Below, piece after piece: positions 9,830 to 19,279 of a stretch of 64,000 nucleotides of DNA. The stretch's first letter is position 1. Each line of letters begins with the position of its first letter. The position numbers were made by a program, and so were the translations under genes. This stretch comes from Pseudarthrobacter sp. MM222 (GTDB lineage Bacteria > Actinomycetota > Actinomycetes > Actinomycetales > Micrococcaceae): positions 2,790,001 to 2,854,000 of the forward strand of contig NZ_OX352321.1 of assembly GCF_947090775.1 (NCBI RefSeq), given 5' to 3'. The notes beneath the pieces are model-generated. The model worked only from the letters and a program-made list of their open reading frames with translations. It made no database searches and had not been told where the DNA came from.

Positions 9830-11443
9830 CTAGCGTGCGGCTGTCTGCAGTGCCTTCCGGAAGGAACGCAGCCGGTTCACTTCGGCCTCCACCGGTTCCA
9901 CGATCAGCTTTCCGGCGACGGCGTCCACGGCGGCCCTGAGCCGTCTCCTCGCCGCCGCGCCGCGGGCGCGTGCGACCGCTCCGGCAATGAACTTCGCCGC
10001 AATCGCCAGGACGATGCCCAACAGGGCTCCGGCCGCGATCATCACGGTGGGGACTGGCCAGCCTTCCACCATGGGCACATCGGGCACGGGCAGCTGCAGA
10101 TATCCCAGCGCGGCCAGGACGCCCAGCCACGCGAACCCGCCCAACGCCGTCAGCAGCGCCAGCCACTGGATGACGTTAAAGACCGTCCACCACCAGGACC
10201 TCCTGCCGGCTTTCAGGTCCGTCGACGCGATGGCCTGGTCCAGGGCGTCCGGGAGCTGTTCCCGGCCTTCCCTGGCCGCGCCGCGGAGAACGGCGCGCCA
10301 CGGCCCCGGGGCGCCGTCGGAGGCGGCGTCGGCGAACTCCCGGACAGCGGCGTCGGTGCGGGCCCGCTCCGGAGCCCCTGACGGCGGCAGCGAGGTCCGG
10401 TTCAGGTCCGGACGGGCGCCGTCGCGGCGCAGGTTGAGCCGTCTCAGCGGATCGGGCCGGAACCGGACCAGCCAGCGCGTCACCGGCCAGCCGGTGCGGC
10501 GGGTGGCTTCCTGCCGGTAGGAACGGACCACGGCGTCCACGACCAACGGGACGTTGGCTGCGATGGCCAGCTCCTCCGCGAGCCGGGTCCGGGAAGCAGC
10601 CTTCACCCCGGCCGGCTCCCCCTCGCCGGAGGCCTCCGCCAGCCAGGCCGAGGCGCGCGTGACATCCGCGGCCAGCCGCTGGGAAAGCGCCTGGCGCTGC
10701 ACCGCAACGCGGTGGATGGCCGCCCGGACCTTGTCGACGCCAGTGCCGGTCATGGCGGAGGCGCCCAGGACCTGTACCTTGCCGAGTCCGTCCCGCGCCA
10801 GGATGCCCTGCAGGGATTCCAGCACCGGCGCCACATCGCGCTCCGGCAGCCGGTCGATCTGGTTGAGCACCACCAGGGTGACTGCTCCGTGGGAGGCAAG
10901 GGGCGCCAGGAAGTCGTTGTGCACCGCGGCGTCGGCATACTTCTGTGGATCGAGCACCCAGACGAGAACGTCGACGAGTCCCACCATCCGCTGCACGATC
11001 TCCCGGTTAGCTGCCCGGGTCGAGTCGAAATCCGGCAGGTCCAGCAGGATCAGGCCGGTGCTTTCGTCAGCAAATCCAGGAACCGGCACCGCGTGGTGCC
11101 GGTTCCGGACGTCGAGCCAGTCCAGCAGCGGCTCGCTCCCGTCGGCTCCCCAGATGCCGGCAAGAGGTTCCGAAGTGGTAGGCCGGCGGGCGGCGGCCGT
11201 CGCGATTTCCGCCCCGCTGACCGCGTTGAAGAGGGATGATTTTCCACTGCCGGTCGCCCCGAAGAAGCCCACCACGGTGTGCTCGGCCGATAACGATCGC
11301 CGCGAGCCGGCCCGCTCGATGACCTGGCGGGCTTGCTGCAGGGTTTCTTCCGGAAGCGCGCCGCCGGCCAGCTCGTGCGCCTCGTTCAGCGCTTCGAGGC
11401 GCCGCTGCAGCTGGGAGGCCTCGCGGGCGGGGCCGCGGTTCAT
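9830..11443 (-). CDS. Membrane-associated P-loop GTPase, second of a pair
   Basis: 537 residues. The N-terminal GTPase domain shows G1 GATGSGKSS (residues 62-70), G3-like DLPDFDS, and G4 NQID. The C-terminal half has two predicted membrane segments: a tryptophan-rich stretch starting WWWTVFNVIQWLALLTALGG, and VPTVMIAAGALLGIVLAIAA. A charged C-terminal segment follows. This resembles Era/YfjP- or dynamin-like bacterial GTPases of unknown role, perhaps in membrane remodelling or cell-envelope events (inference). Its ATG overlaps the upstream GTPase stop by 4 nt, so the two proteins are probably made in stoichiometry and may form a heteromer. Confidence 0.8.
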   Translation of the reverse strand: MNRGPAREASQLQRRLEALNEAHELAGGALPEETLQQARQVIERAGSRRSLSAEHTVVGFFGATGSGKSSLFNAVSGAEIATAAARRPTTSEPLAGIWGADGSEPLLDWLDVRNRHHAVPVPGFADESTGLILLDLPDFDSTRAANREIVQRMVGLVDVLVWVLDPQKYADAAVHNDFLAPLASHGAVTLVVLNQIDRLPERDVAPVLESLQGILARDGLGKVQVLGASAMTGTGVDKVRAAIHRVAVQRQALSQRLAADVTRASAWLAEASGEGEPAGVKAASRTRLAEELAIAANVPLVVDAVVRSYRQEATRRTGWPVTRWLVRFRPDPLRRLNLRRDGARPDLNRTSLPPSGAPERARTDAAVREFADAASDGAPGPWRAVLRGAAREGREQLPDALDQAIASTDLKAGRRSWWWTVFNVIQWLALLTALGGFAWLGVLAALGYLQLPVPDVPMVEGWPVPTVMIAAGALLGIVLAIAAKFIAGAVARARGAAARRRLRAAVDAVAGKLIVEPVEAEVNRLRSFRKALQTAAR

Positions 11444-13221
11444 GCGTCAGCCGCCAGGCGGCGCAGCGCGGCGGCATGGCTGCTCAGGGCGTCCGGGTCC
11501 ACGCCCAGGTGCGCGTCCAGCCGGGACAGGAAGCGCTGCTGTTCGTCCTGAAGCAACTTCTGGCAGCGTTGGTGCAGATCCTCGCGCGCCGTCCGGGCGA
11601 GCCTGCGGACGGCGTCCTCGCCAAACACCGCTTCGAGGAGCCGCTGCCCGACGACGGCGGTGCCGCCGGCGACGCCGACTTCGAGCCCGGTCAGCCCCGC
11701 GGTCATCGAGAACACCACGATCATCAGGGCCGCGCCAAGGCCGTTGATGCCGAACGACAGCCAGCGGGCCTGGGTGCGCTTGCCTTGGCCCTCGGTCCGG
11801 ATGAGCTCCATCAGGCTGCCCTGCCAGGCCCGGATTTCGGCGGCCACCGTGTCGGCGAAGCCATCCGAGGTGCCCGAGAGATCGTCGCTGCCCAGCAGCT
11901 GCCTGCCGGCCGGGTCGGAGCGCCAGCGCTGGTCCACGTCCTCGGCGGCGTTGGCGGCTTCATCGATGATGACGGCCTGCAGCCCGGTCTCGATCGCCGT
12001 CTCGACCCGGACCGCCGGGGCAGGCTCGCCGCGGAAGAAGGCGCCCATCCGGTCCCGGAACCGGCCGATGTTCTGCTCCATGGCCCGAAAGAACTCGCCG
12101 GTGCCGACGAAGTCCTGCCAGCGGGCCAGGACTTCGCCGCGCAGCAGCGCCCCGTCCCGGGTTGCCTCGAGGATCCGTCCCACCGCGTCCTGGTACGCCC
12201 CGCGGGCATCCGCCGCGAGGACTTCGCCCGCATGCTGCTGTGCCCGGGCGGCCTGCGCCACCGCCTCGACCCGTGCGCCGAGGGCCTTGACGGTTCCGTT
12301 GAGTGTCCGCCGGGCGATTCCGGCCCGGCCTGCCGCGTCGGCGGCAAGCTCCCGGAGCCAGGTCCGCAGCGGATCCACGGCGTCGGCCGGCAGCATGCCC
12401 ATTGCGTCCAGGGCCGCCTCGGGCACCACGAAGAGCCGGGCTTCACCCAGTCCCTCCCGGCTGAGCATGGCCTGGAGGTCGGCGCGGACCTCTGCCTCGG
12501 CGGCCGGGGGCACGCGGTCCAGCACCACGGCCACCAGAATGTCCCGCGAGGCGGCGTCCAGGAGCAGCCGCCAGGGGACGGCGTCGGCGTAGCGGTTGGC
12601 CGTGGTGACGAACACCCACAGGTCTGCGGCGGCGAGCAGTTGGCCCGCCAGTTTGCGGTTGTCATCCGAGATGGAGTCGACGTCGGGAGCGTCCAGCAAC
12701 GCGATCCCCTGCGGGACGGCACCGTCGGAGACCAGCACCAGGGAGGAAATTGCGGCGGCGTCCGGCGTGGGACCGGCCTGGTTGGCGGGCAGGGGTCCGC
12801 CCGCCAGTGTGCCGCGGATCCGGCTGAGGCTCGGCAGGACCCGTTGGTCCTCGAACCAGGCGGCGTCCAGGGGGTGGTGCAGAAGGATCGGTTGGCGCGT
12901 CGTGGGCCGGATGGCGCCGGCGCGGGTGACGGCGTGTCCCACCAGCCCGTTCACGAGGGTTGATTTCCCGGCGCCGGTGGAGCCGCCCACCACGGCGAGC
13001 AGGGGCGCGTCCAGGCTGCGGTACCGGGGCAGAATGTAGTCTTCCAGCTGCGCCAAAGCATTTCGGATGTCCTGCCGGGCGCGCCCCGCGTCGGGCAGGG
13101 CCAAGGGCAGGGCTGTTCCGGCAAGCTCGCTGCGGACGCCTTCCAGCAGCTGGACAGCGCCTCCCGGCCGTGCGGGCGGTATTGGATTTCCGGGGTCACC
13201 GGGGGTTTCTTCGGAACTCAC
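11440..13221 (-). CDS. Dynamin-like membrane GTPase, first of a pair
   Basis: 593 residues. The P-loop is GGSTGAGKST (residues 79-88), with a G3-like LLDAPDVDS near residue 175. Long helical regions follow and a hydrophobic double segment lies at about residues 490-530 (GINGLGAALMIVVFSMTAGL onward), then a basic helical C-terminus. This arrangement, a GTPase domain, helical stalk and paddle-like membrane segment, is dynamin-like. It is cotranscribed and coupled (ATGA) with the second GTPase. No substrate or process can be named from sequence. The ATG at 13221 is accepted though no strong ribosome-binding site is visible. Confidence 0.8.
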   Translation of the reverse strand: MSSEETPGDPGNPIPPARPGGAVQLLEGVRSELAGTALPLALPDAGRARQDIRNALAQLEDYILPRYRSLDAPLLAVVGGSTGAGKSTLVNGLVGHAVTRAGAIRPTTRQPILLHHPLDAAWFEDQRVLPSLSRIRGTLAGGPLPANQAGPTPDAAAISSLVLVSDGAVPQGIALLDAPDVDSISDDNRKLAGQLLAAADLWVFVTTANRYADAVPWRLLLDAASRDILVAVVLDRVPPAAEAEVRADLQAMLSREGLGEARLFVVPEAALDAMGMLPADAVDPLRTWLRELAADAAGRAGIARRTLNGTVKALGARVEAVAQAARAQQHAGEVLAADARGAYQDAVGRILEATRDGALLRGEVLARWQDFVGTGEFFRAMEQNIGRFRDRMGAFFRGEPAPAVRVETAIETGLQAVIIDEAANAAEDVDQRWRSDPAGRQLLGSDDLSGTSDGFADTVAAEIRAWQGSLMELIRTEGQGKRTQARWLSFGINGLGAALMIVVFSMTAGLTGLEVGVAGGTAVVGQRLLEAVFGEDAVRRLARTAREDLHQRCQKLLQDEQQRFLSRLDAHLGVDPDALSSHAAALRRLAADA

Positions 13222-13260
13222 AGCATCATCATGCCAGTCCGGGTGGAATATCCGGGCAAC

Positions 13261-13295
13261 GAAAAACGGCCCCGGGCTTAGCCCGGGACCGTTTC
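13261..13295 (-). terminator. Intrinsic terminator after tRNA-Glu
   Basis: On the minus strand a GC-rich hairpin (AACGG.CCCGGGC loop GCCCGGG.CCGTT) is followed by a run of T residues (TTTTT) 6 nt after the tRNA-Glu end. It should end transcription of the tRNA-Gln/tRNA-Glu unit before the GTPase genes. Confidence 0.8.
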
Positions 13296-13300
13296 ATCTG

Positions 13301-13373
13301 TGACCCCAGCGGGATTCGAACCCGCGTTACCGCCGTGAGAGGGCAGCGTACTAGGCCGCTATACGATGGGGCC
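13301..13373 (-). tRNA. tRNA-Glu (anticodon CUC)
   Basis: 73 nt. The acceptor stem pairs GGCCCCA with TGGGGTC plus discriminator A. The T-loop is GGTTCGAATCC, and the anticodon loop is centred on CTC within GCCCTCTCACGGC. No encoded CCA. It lies 131 nt downstream of tRNA-Gln on the same strand; gltX, encoding the matching synthetase, is about 1 kb upstream. Confidence 0.95.
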
Positions 13374-13504
13374 GTGTACTCTCCAGAACGGCATTCCTGC
13401 CGTTCGCGCTAAGTGATTATTTCATACACTCAGCAAGTGTTTCAAATTGGCCGGGCCGCTTTGAAACCCCTGATCCACCGCGGAAATCCGCGGATTCTTC
13501 AGAG

Positions 13505-13576
13505 CTGGGATACCAGGACTCGAACCTAGAATGACGGTACCAGAAACCGTAGTGTTGCCAATTACACCATATCCCA
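13505..13576 (-). tRNA. tRNA-Gln (anticodon CUG)
   Basis: 72 nt. The acceptor stem pairs TGGGATA with TATCCCA, and the discriminator is G. The anticodon stem ACGGT/ACCGT encloses loop TTCTGGT, giving anticodon CTG. The T-loop is GGTTCGAGTCC. No encoded CCA. Actinobacteria usually charge this tRNA first with glutamate (by GltX) followed by GatCAB amidation, so its neighbourhood with gltX and tRNA-Glu makes functional sense. Confidence 0.95.
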
Positions 13577-13706
13577 ATGGAACTTTCGGGCCGGTTTTGC
13601 AGGTTCAAACCCGCGCTCCCGGCGCCTCAGCACGAGTAATTACTTTACCCGAGAGTTTTCCGTCGCACAAATCGTGCTTCCCGATCCGGCCCGAAAGTGG
13701 CCGAGC

Positions 13707-14465
13707 TCACCCCGGCGGGAGCATCCTGAGCCGTTCGCGGAGCTCCCGCAGCGAGCCGACCTCGGGTCCGGCGTAGTCCGGAGCCGGCGCCCCGCTGCGG
13801 TTCAGCCAGACGCCCAGCAGTCCTGCCGCCGTCGAGCCTTCCGCGTCGAGGAGCCGGTTGTCGCCGACGTAGAGCGTCTCGCCCGCGCCGATTCCGAGGC
13901 GGCGGACTCCCTCGAGATAGATCGCCGGGTCCGGTTTCGGCACGCCGACTGTATCCGTCCCGACGAGCACGCCAATCCGCGCCAGTCCGGCGGCGTCGAG
14001 CTTGACGCGCTGATAGTCCTGCACGTTGTTGCTCACTGCCCCGTACGGGATGCCGGCCGCGTCGAGGGCGTCCAGCAGCGGCGAAACGTCATCGAAGGCC
14101 CGGATGTAGCCATGCTGCCGGCTGGCGTAGGAGCTGACCCAATGGTGGGACTGCTCGCCCTCCTCCAGTTCGACGCCGAAGTGCCCCAGGGCCGCCCGGC
14201 CGCGGAGCAGGCGCTGTTCGTTGAAGGTCAGCTCCCCGGCGAGGTAGCGGTCATAGAAATGCGTTGTCTCGCGGGTGAAGATCCGCCCGAATTTTTCCCA
14301 CCCGGCCTGGTCCAGATCCGGCAGGAGATGCTCGCTGACGTCGCGCAGGGCGGCCGTCATCGCGAATTCCAGGTCCACCAGGGTGTCGTCGATGTCGAAC
14401 AGGACACCACGGACCACACCCAGGCCCCGCGGCAGGACGCCGCTCCCGGCCTCCGAGGTGTTCAT
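13707..14465 (-). CDS. HAD-superfamily hydrolase (phosphatase-like)
   Basis: 252 residues. Motif I is DIDDTLV with the nucleophile Asp24 and acid/base Asp26. Motif II is AVSNN near residue 145, motif III is the lysine around VPKPDPAIY, and motif IV is YVGDN. The cap lies between motifs I and II, as in HAD subfamily IA. Substrate unknown; likely a small phosphorylated metabolite. The start codon overlaps the gltX stop (TGATG), so it is translationally coupled to gltX. Confidence 0.88.
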   Translation of the reverse strand: MNTSEAGSGVLPRGLGVVRGVLFDIDDTLVDLEFAMTAALRDVSEHLLPDLDQAGWEKFGRIFTRETTHFYDRYLAGELTFNEQRLLRGRAALGHFGVELEEGEQSHHWVSSYASRQHGYIRAFDDVSPLLDALDAAGIPYGAVSNNVQDYQRVKLDAAGLARIGVLVGTDTVGVPKPDPAIYLEGVRRLGIGAGETLYVGDNRLLDAEGSTAAGLLGVWLNRSGAPAPDYAGPEVGSLRELRERLRMLPPG

Positions 14466-16012
14466 CAGCCGCGGAAGGCCCGCAGGCGGGCCAAGGATGA
14501 GTCCTTGCCCAGGATCACCATGGATTCGAACAGCGGCGGGGAGATCCGGCGGCCGGAGATTGCAGTGCGGACCGGGCCGAAGGCCAGCCGGGGCTTGACG
14601 CCGAGGCCCTCCACGAGCGCCTCCTTGAGGGCGGCCTGGATGGTCTCGGCGTTCCAGTCGGCCAGCGGTTCCAGGGCGGCCAGGGCGGCGTCGAGCACTT
14701 CGGTGAGGTTCGCCGGAAGCCCCTTGCGGGCGTCGTCCGCGACGTCGATCGCGTCGTCGTTTTTGAATAGGAAGGCGAGCATCTCGGGGGCTTCGCCCAG
14801 CAGCGAGATGCGCTCCTGGATCAGCGGCGCCGCCTCGGCGAGGATCTCCTCCTGGCGCGCGGTGAGGCTCTCCCCGACGAGACCGGCGGTGCGGAGGTAC
14901 GGGACAAGCCGGCCGCGGAAATCGTCGGCGTCGAGCATCCGGATGTGCGTGCCGTTAATGGCTTCGGCCTTCTTGATGTCGAAGCGGGCCGGGTTGGCGA
15001 GCACGTCGTTGACGTCGAAGTTCTCGATCAGCTGATCGACGGTGAAGATGTCCTCGTCGGCGGAGAGGCTCCAGCCCAGCAGGGACAGGTAGTTGAGCAG
15101 TCCCTCGGGGATGAAGCCGCGGTCCCGGAGCAGGAACAGGTTGGACTGCGGGTCGCGCTTGGAGAGCTTCTTGTTGCCCTCGCCCATGACGTAGGGCAGG
15201 TGCCCGAAGACCGGCAGGTAGCTGGCGACGCCGATGTCCATCAGCGCCCGGATCAGCACCACCTGGCGCGGGGTGGAGGAGAGCAAGTCCTCGCCGCGGA
15301 GCACGTGGGTGATGCCCATCAGGGCGTCGTCGACAGGGTTGACCAGGGTGTACAGCGGGGATCCGTCCGCGCGGACAATGACGTAGTCCGGGATGCTGCC
15401 GGCCTTGAACGTGATGTCGCCGCGGACCATGTCGGCGAACGTGACGTCCTCGTCCGGCATGCGCACGCGGAGCACGGGCTTGCGGCCCTCGGCCTGGAAC
15501 GCGGCCAGCTGCTCCGCGGAGAGCTCGCGGTCGAAGTTGTCGTATCCGAGCTTGGGGTCGCGGCCGGCGGCGCGGTGGCGGGCCTCGACTTCCTCCGGGG
15601 ACGAGTAGCACTCGTAGGCGTAACCGGCCTCGATCAGCTTCGCGACGACGTCCTTGTAGAGGTCCAGGCGCTGCGACTGCCGGTACGGCTCATGGGGGCC
15701 GCCGACTTCCACGCCCTCTTCCCAGGTGATGCCGAGCCATTTGAGGGCCTCGAGCAGCTGCTGGTAGCTTTCCTCCGAGTCGCGCGCCGCGTCTGTGTCC
15801 TCGATCCGGAACACGAACGTGCCCTTGGTGTGGCGGGCGTGGGCCCAGTTGAAGAGGGCCGTGCGGATCAGGCCGACGTGCGGGGTGCCGGTCGGCGAGG
15901 GGCAGAACCGGACCCGGACCGGGGTCTCGGCGGTGACCTCGCGGGTCACGTCAGTGGTCACATTCAACGGGGCGGTGCTGGAGACGGCGTCGGGCGCGGC
16001 AGGAGTAGTCAT
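14465..16012 (-). CDS. gltX: Glutamyl-tRNA synthetase
   Basis: Charges tRNA-Glu (and probably tRNA-Gln, with later amidation). 515 residues from the ATG at 16012, preceded by GGAGG 7 nt upstream. The open frame extends further up to 16219, but that part is not family-like. The class I HIGH motif is present as [10 protein letters not shown] and the KMSKS motif as KLSKRD near residue 275. The ~30-residue N-terminal Ala/Thr/Val-rich extension before [11 protein letters not shown] is unusual but common in relatives. tRNA-Glu and tRNA-Gln lie just downstream on the same strand. Confidence 0.96.
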   Translation of the reverse strand: MTTPAAPDAVSSTAPLNVTTDVTREVTAETPVRVRFCPSPTGTPHVGLIRTALFNWAHARHTKGTFVFRIEDTDAARDSEESYQQLLEALKWLGITWEEGVEVGGPHEPYRQSQRLDLYKDVVAKLIEAGYAYECYSSPEEVEARHRAAGRDPKLGYDNFDRELSAEQLAAFQAEGRKPVLRVRMPDEDVTFADMVRGDITFKAGSIPDYVIVRADGSPLYTLVNPVDDALMGITHVLRGEDLLSSTPRQVVLIRALMDIGVASYLPVFGHLPYVMGEGNKKLSKRDPQSNLFLLRDRGFIPEGLLNYLSLLGWSLSADEDIFTVDQLIENFDVNDVLANPARFDIKKAEAINGTHIRMLDADDFRGRLVPYLRTAGLVGESLTARQEEILAEAAPLIQERISLLGEAPEMLAFLFKNDDAIDVADDARKGLPANLTEVLDAALAALEPLADWNAETIQAALKEALVEGLGVKPRLAFGPVRTAISGRRISPPLFESMVILGKDSSLARLRAFRG

Positions 16013-16046
16013 AGTGCCTCCAACTTTACCGCCTGCCCGGCGGGCT

Positions 16047-16277
16047 TCAGCGGCGGCCCGCCCCGCGCCTGGTCCGCAGGCCAAGCAGCGCCCGGCCGAG
16101 GTAATAAACGCCCAGTGCCAGGCCGACGCCGATAAAGGCCAGGCCCAGCCACTGCGGGCCGCCGAGCCAGTGCACGGCCCGCGCCGCCATCGCGAAGGTG
16201 CCGATGGACCCGAGGGCATAGAAGAGGAAGGAGTTGCGGCTTCGTGACCGCAGCGGGAACTTTCGCCAGCCGCCCAT
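16047..16277 (-). CDS. Small two-helix membrane protein
   Basis: 76 residues. After a basic N-terminus ([13 protein letters not shown]) come two hydrophobic segments, roughly residues 14-30 ([16 protein letters not shown]) and 38-62, then a basic tail. No family recognised. It lies between an FAH-family gene and gltX on the same strand with short gaps (22 and 34 nt), so it is probably cotranscribed. The start ATG at 16277 is the only methionine giving a sensible topology; no clear ribosome-binding site, so the start is uncertain. Confidence 0.6.
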   Translation of the reverse strand: MGGWRKFPLRSRSRNSFLFYALGSIGTFAMAARAVHWLGGPQWLGLAFIGVGLALGVYYLGRALLGLRTRRGAGRR

Positions 16278-16299
16278 ATTCAGGTTTTCCGGGCCCTGC

Positions 16300-17076
16300 C
16301 TAGCGGCGGACGATCGGGTTGGACAGACGGCCGATGCCCTCGATCTCCACCTCGAAGCGGTCACCGGCCTGGACCTGGCCGACACCCGCCGGGGTGCCCG
16401 TCATGATGACGTCCCCGGGCAGCAGGGTGAAGGCCTGGGAGACGACGGAAACCAGCTCGCGGACGCCGCGGATCATCTGGCTGGTGCTGCCGTCCTGGCG
16501 CAGTTCGCCGTTGAGCCGGCCCTGGATCTGCAGGTCTTCGGTGTCGAGTTCGGTCTCGATCCACGGGCCCAGGGGCGCGGAGGTGTCGAAGCCCTTGGCC
16601 CGTGCCCACTGCAGGTCGGTCTTCTGGGCGTCGCGGGCGGTGAGGTCGTTGCCGCAGGTGTAGCCGAAGATGACGTCGTCGACGCGGTCTTCGGGGACGT
16701 CCTTGCAGATCCGGCCAATCACGACGCAGAGCTCGGCTTCGAAGGATACGTCCTCGGAGAACTCCGGCAGGATGATGGGATCGTTGGGGCCGATCACCGA
16801 GGTGTTCGGCTTCAGGAACAGCAGCGGCTGCTTTGGGACCTCGTTGCCGAGTTCGTGGGCGTGCTCGACGAAATTCCGGCCGACGCCAATCACCTTGCTG
16901 CGCGGGATGATCGGGGCCAGCAGGCGCACGTCTTCGAGTTTGTGCTTAACGGCAGTTCGCTCCACGCCGTGGAAGAAGGGGTCGCCGTGGATGACAGTGA
17001 CTTCCTCACTGCCGGGCTCACCTTCAACAATGCCGTAGAGGGGATCAGAATCGACTACAAACCGGGCGATACGCAT
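16300..17076 (-). CDS. Fumarylacetoacetate hydrolase family protein
   Basis: 258 residues, with the FAH C-terminal fold across residues 55-255: IGVGRNFVEHAHELG, the metal-binding FEAELCVVIG (acidic ligands), TCGNDLTARDAQ, and TGTPAGVG near the end. Members hydrolyse or isomerise acylpyruvates or decarboxylate oxaloacetate with Mg2+. The exact substrate cannot be told from sequence and genomic context is not informative. On the minus strand TACGCT ends 7 nt before the ATG, suggesting a leaderless start. The MBL-fold gene lies 21 nt upstream. Confidence 0.88.
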   Translation of the reverse strand: MRIARFVVDSDPLYGIVEGEPGSEEVTVIHGDPFFHGVERTAVKHKLEDVRLLAPIIPRSKVIGVGRNFVEHAHELGNEVPKQPLLFLKPNTSVIGPNDPIILPEFSEDVSFEAELCVVIGRICKDVPEDRVDDVIFGYTCGNDLTARDAQKTDLQWARAKGFDTSAPLGPWIETELDTEDLQIQGRLNGELRQDGSTSQMIRGVRELVSVVSQAFTLLPGDVIMTGTPAGVGQVQAGDRFEVEIEGIGRLSNPIVRR

Positions 17077-17097
17077 GGGTCCAAGCGTACCGTCTCG

Positions 17098-17898
17098 TTA
17101 GGACGTGATAGTGCCCAGACGCAGGTAATGCAACTGGGCGGCCACGGAGAGTTCCGCGGCGGGCCGCACGGCGGGATCGACGGCGGCGTAGACGGCGTCG
17201 GCCACTTCGGTCACCTCGGCGCCGGAGCCAAGGTCCTCGAGGGCCGAGCGGATCTGCGCGAGGCGGTCTTCGCGGTGGTCCCGGTAGGCGCGGACGATCG
17301 TGTTCAATGCCGGCAGCATGGGTCCGTGGGCCGGGAGGACGGTCGCGGAGCCCAGTTGTTCCAGCCGGTCCAGTGACGTCAGGTAGTCGCCCAGGGTGCC
17401 GTCGGGGTAGTCCAGGACCGTGGTGCCGAGGCCCAGGATGGTGTCACCGGTGAGGACGGAGCCGCGGGCGCCGTCGCCGGGGAGGTGGAAGCAGACCGAG
17501 TCCGAGGTATGGCCGGGCGTCGCGAGGACGCGGATCTCCGCCCCGGCGGCGTGGATCACCTCGCCGTCGCGCAGCGGGGGCCCGCCGTGGCAGTGGGCGG
17601 GATCCTTGGCGCGCACCGGCGCACCCGTGAGTTCGGCGAACCTGGCGGCGGCCGCCGTATGGTCCGCGTGCCGGTGCGTAATCAGGATGAGCTCGACGGC
17701 GCCGGCCTGGGCCAGTTCCTGCAGGTGCGGCTCGTTCAACGGGCCCGGATCAACCACCACCGTGCCGGCCGCGCCCGGGGCGGCAATCACGTAGGAGTTG
17801 GTCCCGTGCAGGCTCATCGGCCCCGGGTTCGGGGCCAGCCGGAAGCGGGTCAGCTCTGTGCTGCGCACCATGGCGCGGGGGTCATCCGGAATCACCAT
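17098..17898 (-). CDS. Metallo-beta-lactamase-fold hydrolase
   Basis: 266 residues. The diagnostic zinc motif HRHADH follows a hydrophobic strand (ELILITHRHADH, about residue 77). Other family elements are the second metal Asp in LTGDTILG and a late HG pair (LPAHGP). It resembles the RNase Z/glyoxalase II-like branch, often annotated as LACTB2-like hydrolases. The substrate is unknown. Two in-frame starts compete (17898 and the Met ten codons in). The first is kept because GGGAAG precedes it. The C-terminal 60 residues are helical and typical of LACTB2-like proteins. Confidence 0.85.
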   Translation of the reverse strand: MVIPDDPRAMVRSTELTRFRLAPNPGPMSLHGTNSYVIAAPGAAGTVVVDPGPLNEPHLQELAQAGAVELILITHRHADHTAAAARFAELTGAPVRAKDPAHCHGGPPLRDGEVIHAAGAEIRVLATPGHTSDSVCFHLPGDGARGSVLTGDTILGLGTTVLDYPDGTLGDYLTSLDRLEQLGSATVLPAHGPMLPALNTIVRAYRDHREDRLAQIRSALEDLGSGAEVTEVADAVYAAVDPAVRPAAELSVAAQLHYLRLGTITS

Positions 17899-17962
17899 CC
17901 CATCTTCCCACCGAACCGGCAGTCAGACGAGGCTGGAAACGCCTGACGGTCGCCACGGGCCG

Positions 17963-18021
17963 GACACCACGACGGCGGCCCCGCACTTTTGGTGCGGGGC
18001 CGCCGTCGAACGTGGTGTCCT
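17963..18021. terminator. Long hairpin downstream of ilvE
   Basis: A 25-bp stem (9 bp GGACACCAC plus 16 bp) with a single 4-nt bulge and a 5-nt loop TTTTG, lying 19 nt past the ilvE stop and upstream of the MBL gene. There is no poly-T tract on either strand. It probably stabilises or ends the ilvE transcript; the extreme stem is noted in the findings. Confidence 0.6.
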
Positions 18022-18039
18022 GGCTGAGGGGCTGCCGGC

Positions 18040-19152
18040 TTAGGCGAGGCGGGTCAGCCAGCCGTGCGTGTCCTCGACCGTGCCGGTCTGGATGCCCAGG
18101 AGCTTCGCGCGGATGGCCATGGTGGTCTCCCCCGCGGTCGCGTCCTCGGAGCCGATGAATTCGGTGTCGTCCTTGAGCACGCCGATGGGGGTGATGACGG
18201 CGGCAGTGCCGCAGGCGAAGACTTCGGCGATGTCGCCGGAGGCCACGCCGTCGCGCCATTCGTCCAGGGTGATCTTGCGTTCGGCGACTTCGCGGCCCAT
18301 GTCCTTGGCGACCTGGATGACGGACATCCGGGTGACGCCCTCGAGGATGGTTCCGCTCAGCGCGGGCGTGACCAGGGAGCCGTCCTTCATCACGAAGAAC
18401 ACGTTCATGCCGCCGAGTTCCTCGACCGCGTTGTCATTGAAGTGGTCCAGGAAGAGGACCTGCTTGCAGCCGTGGGCTTCGGCCTCCTGCTGGGCGATGA
18501 GCGAGGCGGCGTAGTTGCCGCCGCACTTGGCGGCGCCGGTTCCGCCGCGGCCGGCGCGGGCGTATTCGCGGGAGATCCAGATGGAGACGGGCTTGAGTTC
18601 GCCGCCGAAGTAGTTGCCGGCCGGGGACGCGATGACGCGGAAGGACACCTCACGGGCGGCGCGGACCCCCAGGAATGCCTCTGTGGCGATCATGAACGGA
18701 CGCAGGTACAGGGCTTCGCCGTCGCCGGAGGGGACCCATTCCTTGTCCGCCGCGACGAGTTCGCGGATGGCGCCCAGGAAGTATTCCTCCGGCAGCTCGG
18801 GGAGCGCCAGCCGACGGGCGGACCGGTTCAGGCGGGCGGCGTTGGCTTCCGGGCGGAAGGTCCAGATCGAACCGTCTGCGTGGCGGTAGGCCTTGAGCCC
18901 TTCGAAGATTTCCTGGCCGTAGTGCAGCACCGCGGCGGACGGATCCAGCGAGATGGGACCGTAGGCCTCGACGCGCGCGTCGTGCCAGCCACCCTTGCCC
19001 TCAGCGTCGACGCTGTAGTCGACGATCGCCGTGTGGTCGGTGAAATAGTTGCCGAAACCCGGGTTCGCCAGGATGGCAGCACGTTCTTCAGCGGACTTCG
19101 GGGTTGCCGAAAGCTGCTGGGTGAATTCGACGCCATGGGCAGTCTGAGTCAT
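18040..19152 (-). CDS. ilvE: Branched-chain amino-acid aminotransferase
   Basis: PLP enzyme for the last step of valine, leucine and isoleucine synthesis (glutamate plus 2-oxoacid). 370 residues, class IV fold; [13 protein letters not shown] near residue 78 and the family region [15 protein letters not shown], whose Lys forms the Schiff base, near residue 200. The size fits the bacterial long-form enzyme. It starts at an ATG with GGAGGAACC directly upstream. It is monocistronic, between leuB and a strong hairpin. I find no copy of the leu/ilv operator in its upstream region. Confidence 0.96.
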   Translation of the reverse strand: MTQTAHGVEFTQQLSATPKSAEERAAILANPGFGNYFTDHTAIVDYSVDAEGKGGWHDARVEAYGPISLDPSAAVLHYGQEIFEGLKAYRHADGSIWTFRPEANAARLNRSARRLALPELPEEYFLGAIRELVAADKEWVPSGDGEALYLRPFMIATEAFLGVRAAREVSFRVIASPAGNYFGGELKPVSIWISREYARAGRGGTGAAKCGGNYAASLIAQQEAEAHGCKQVLFLDHFNDNAVEELGGMNVFFVMKDGSLVTPALSGTILEGVTRMSVIQVAKDMGREVAERKITLDEWRDGVASGDIAEVFACGTAAVITPIGVLKDDTEFIGSEDATAGETTMAIRAKLLGIQTGTVEDTHGWLTRLA

Positions 19153-19279
19153 GGTTCCTCCACGGTCGGCTGCCTGGCGTGTGAACGTGGTTCATCGTCG
19201 GACCACGGCAGCATGTTGGTGATTCGAAACTAGCTTACGCCCGATCCCGGGGGCTTCCGGCTGGGCCGGCCTGGAGCCG

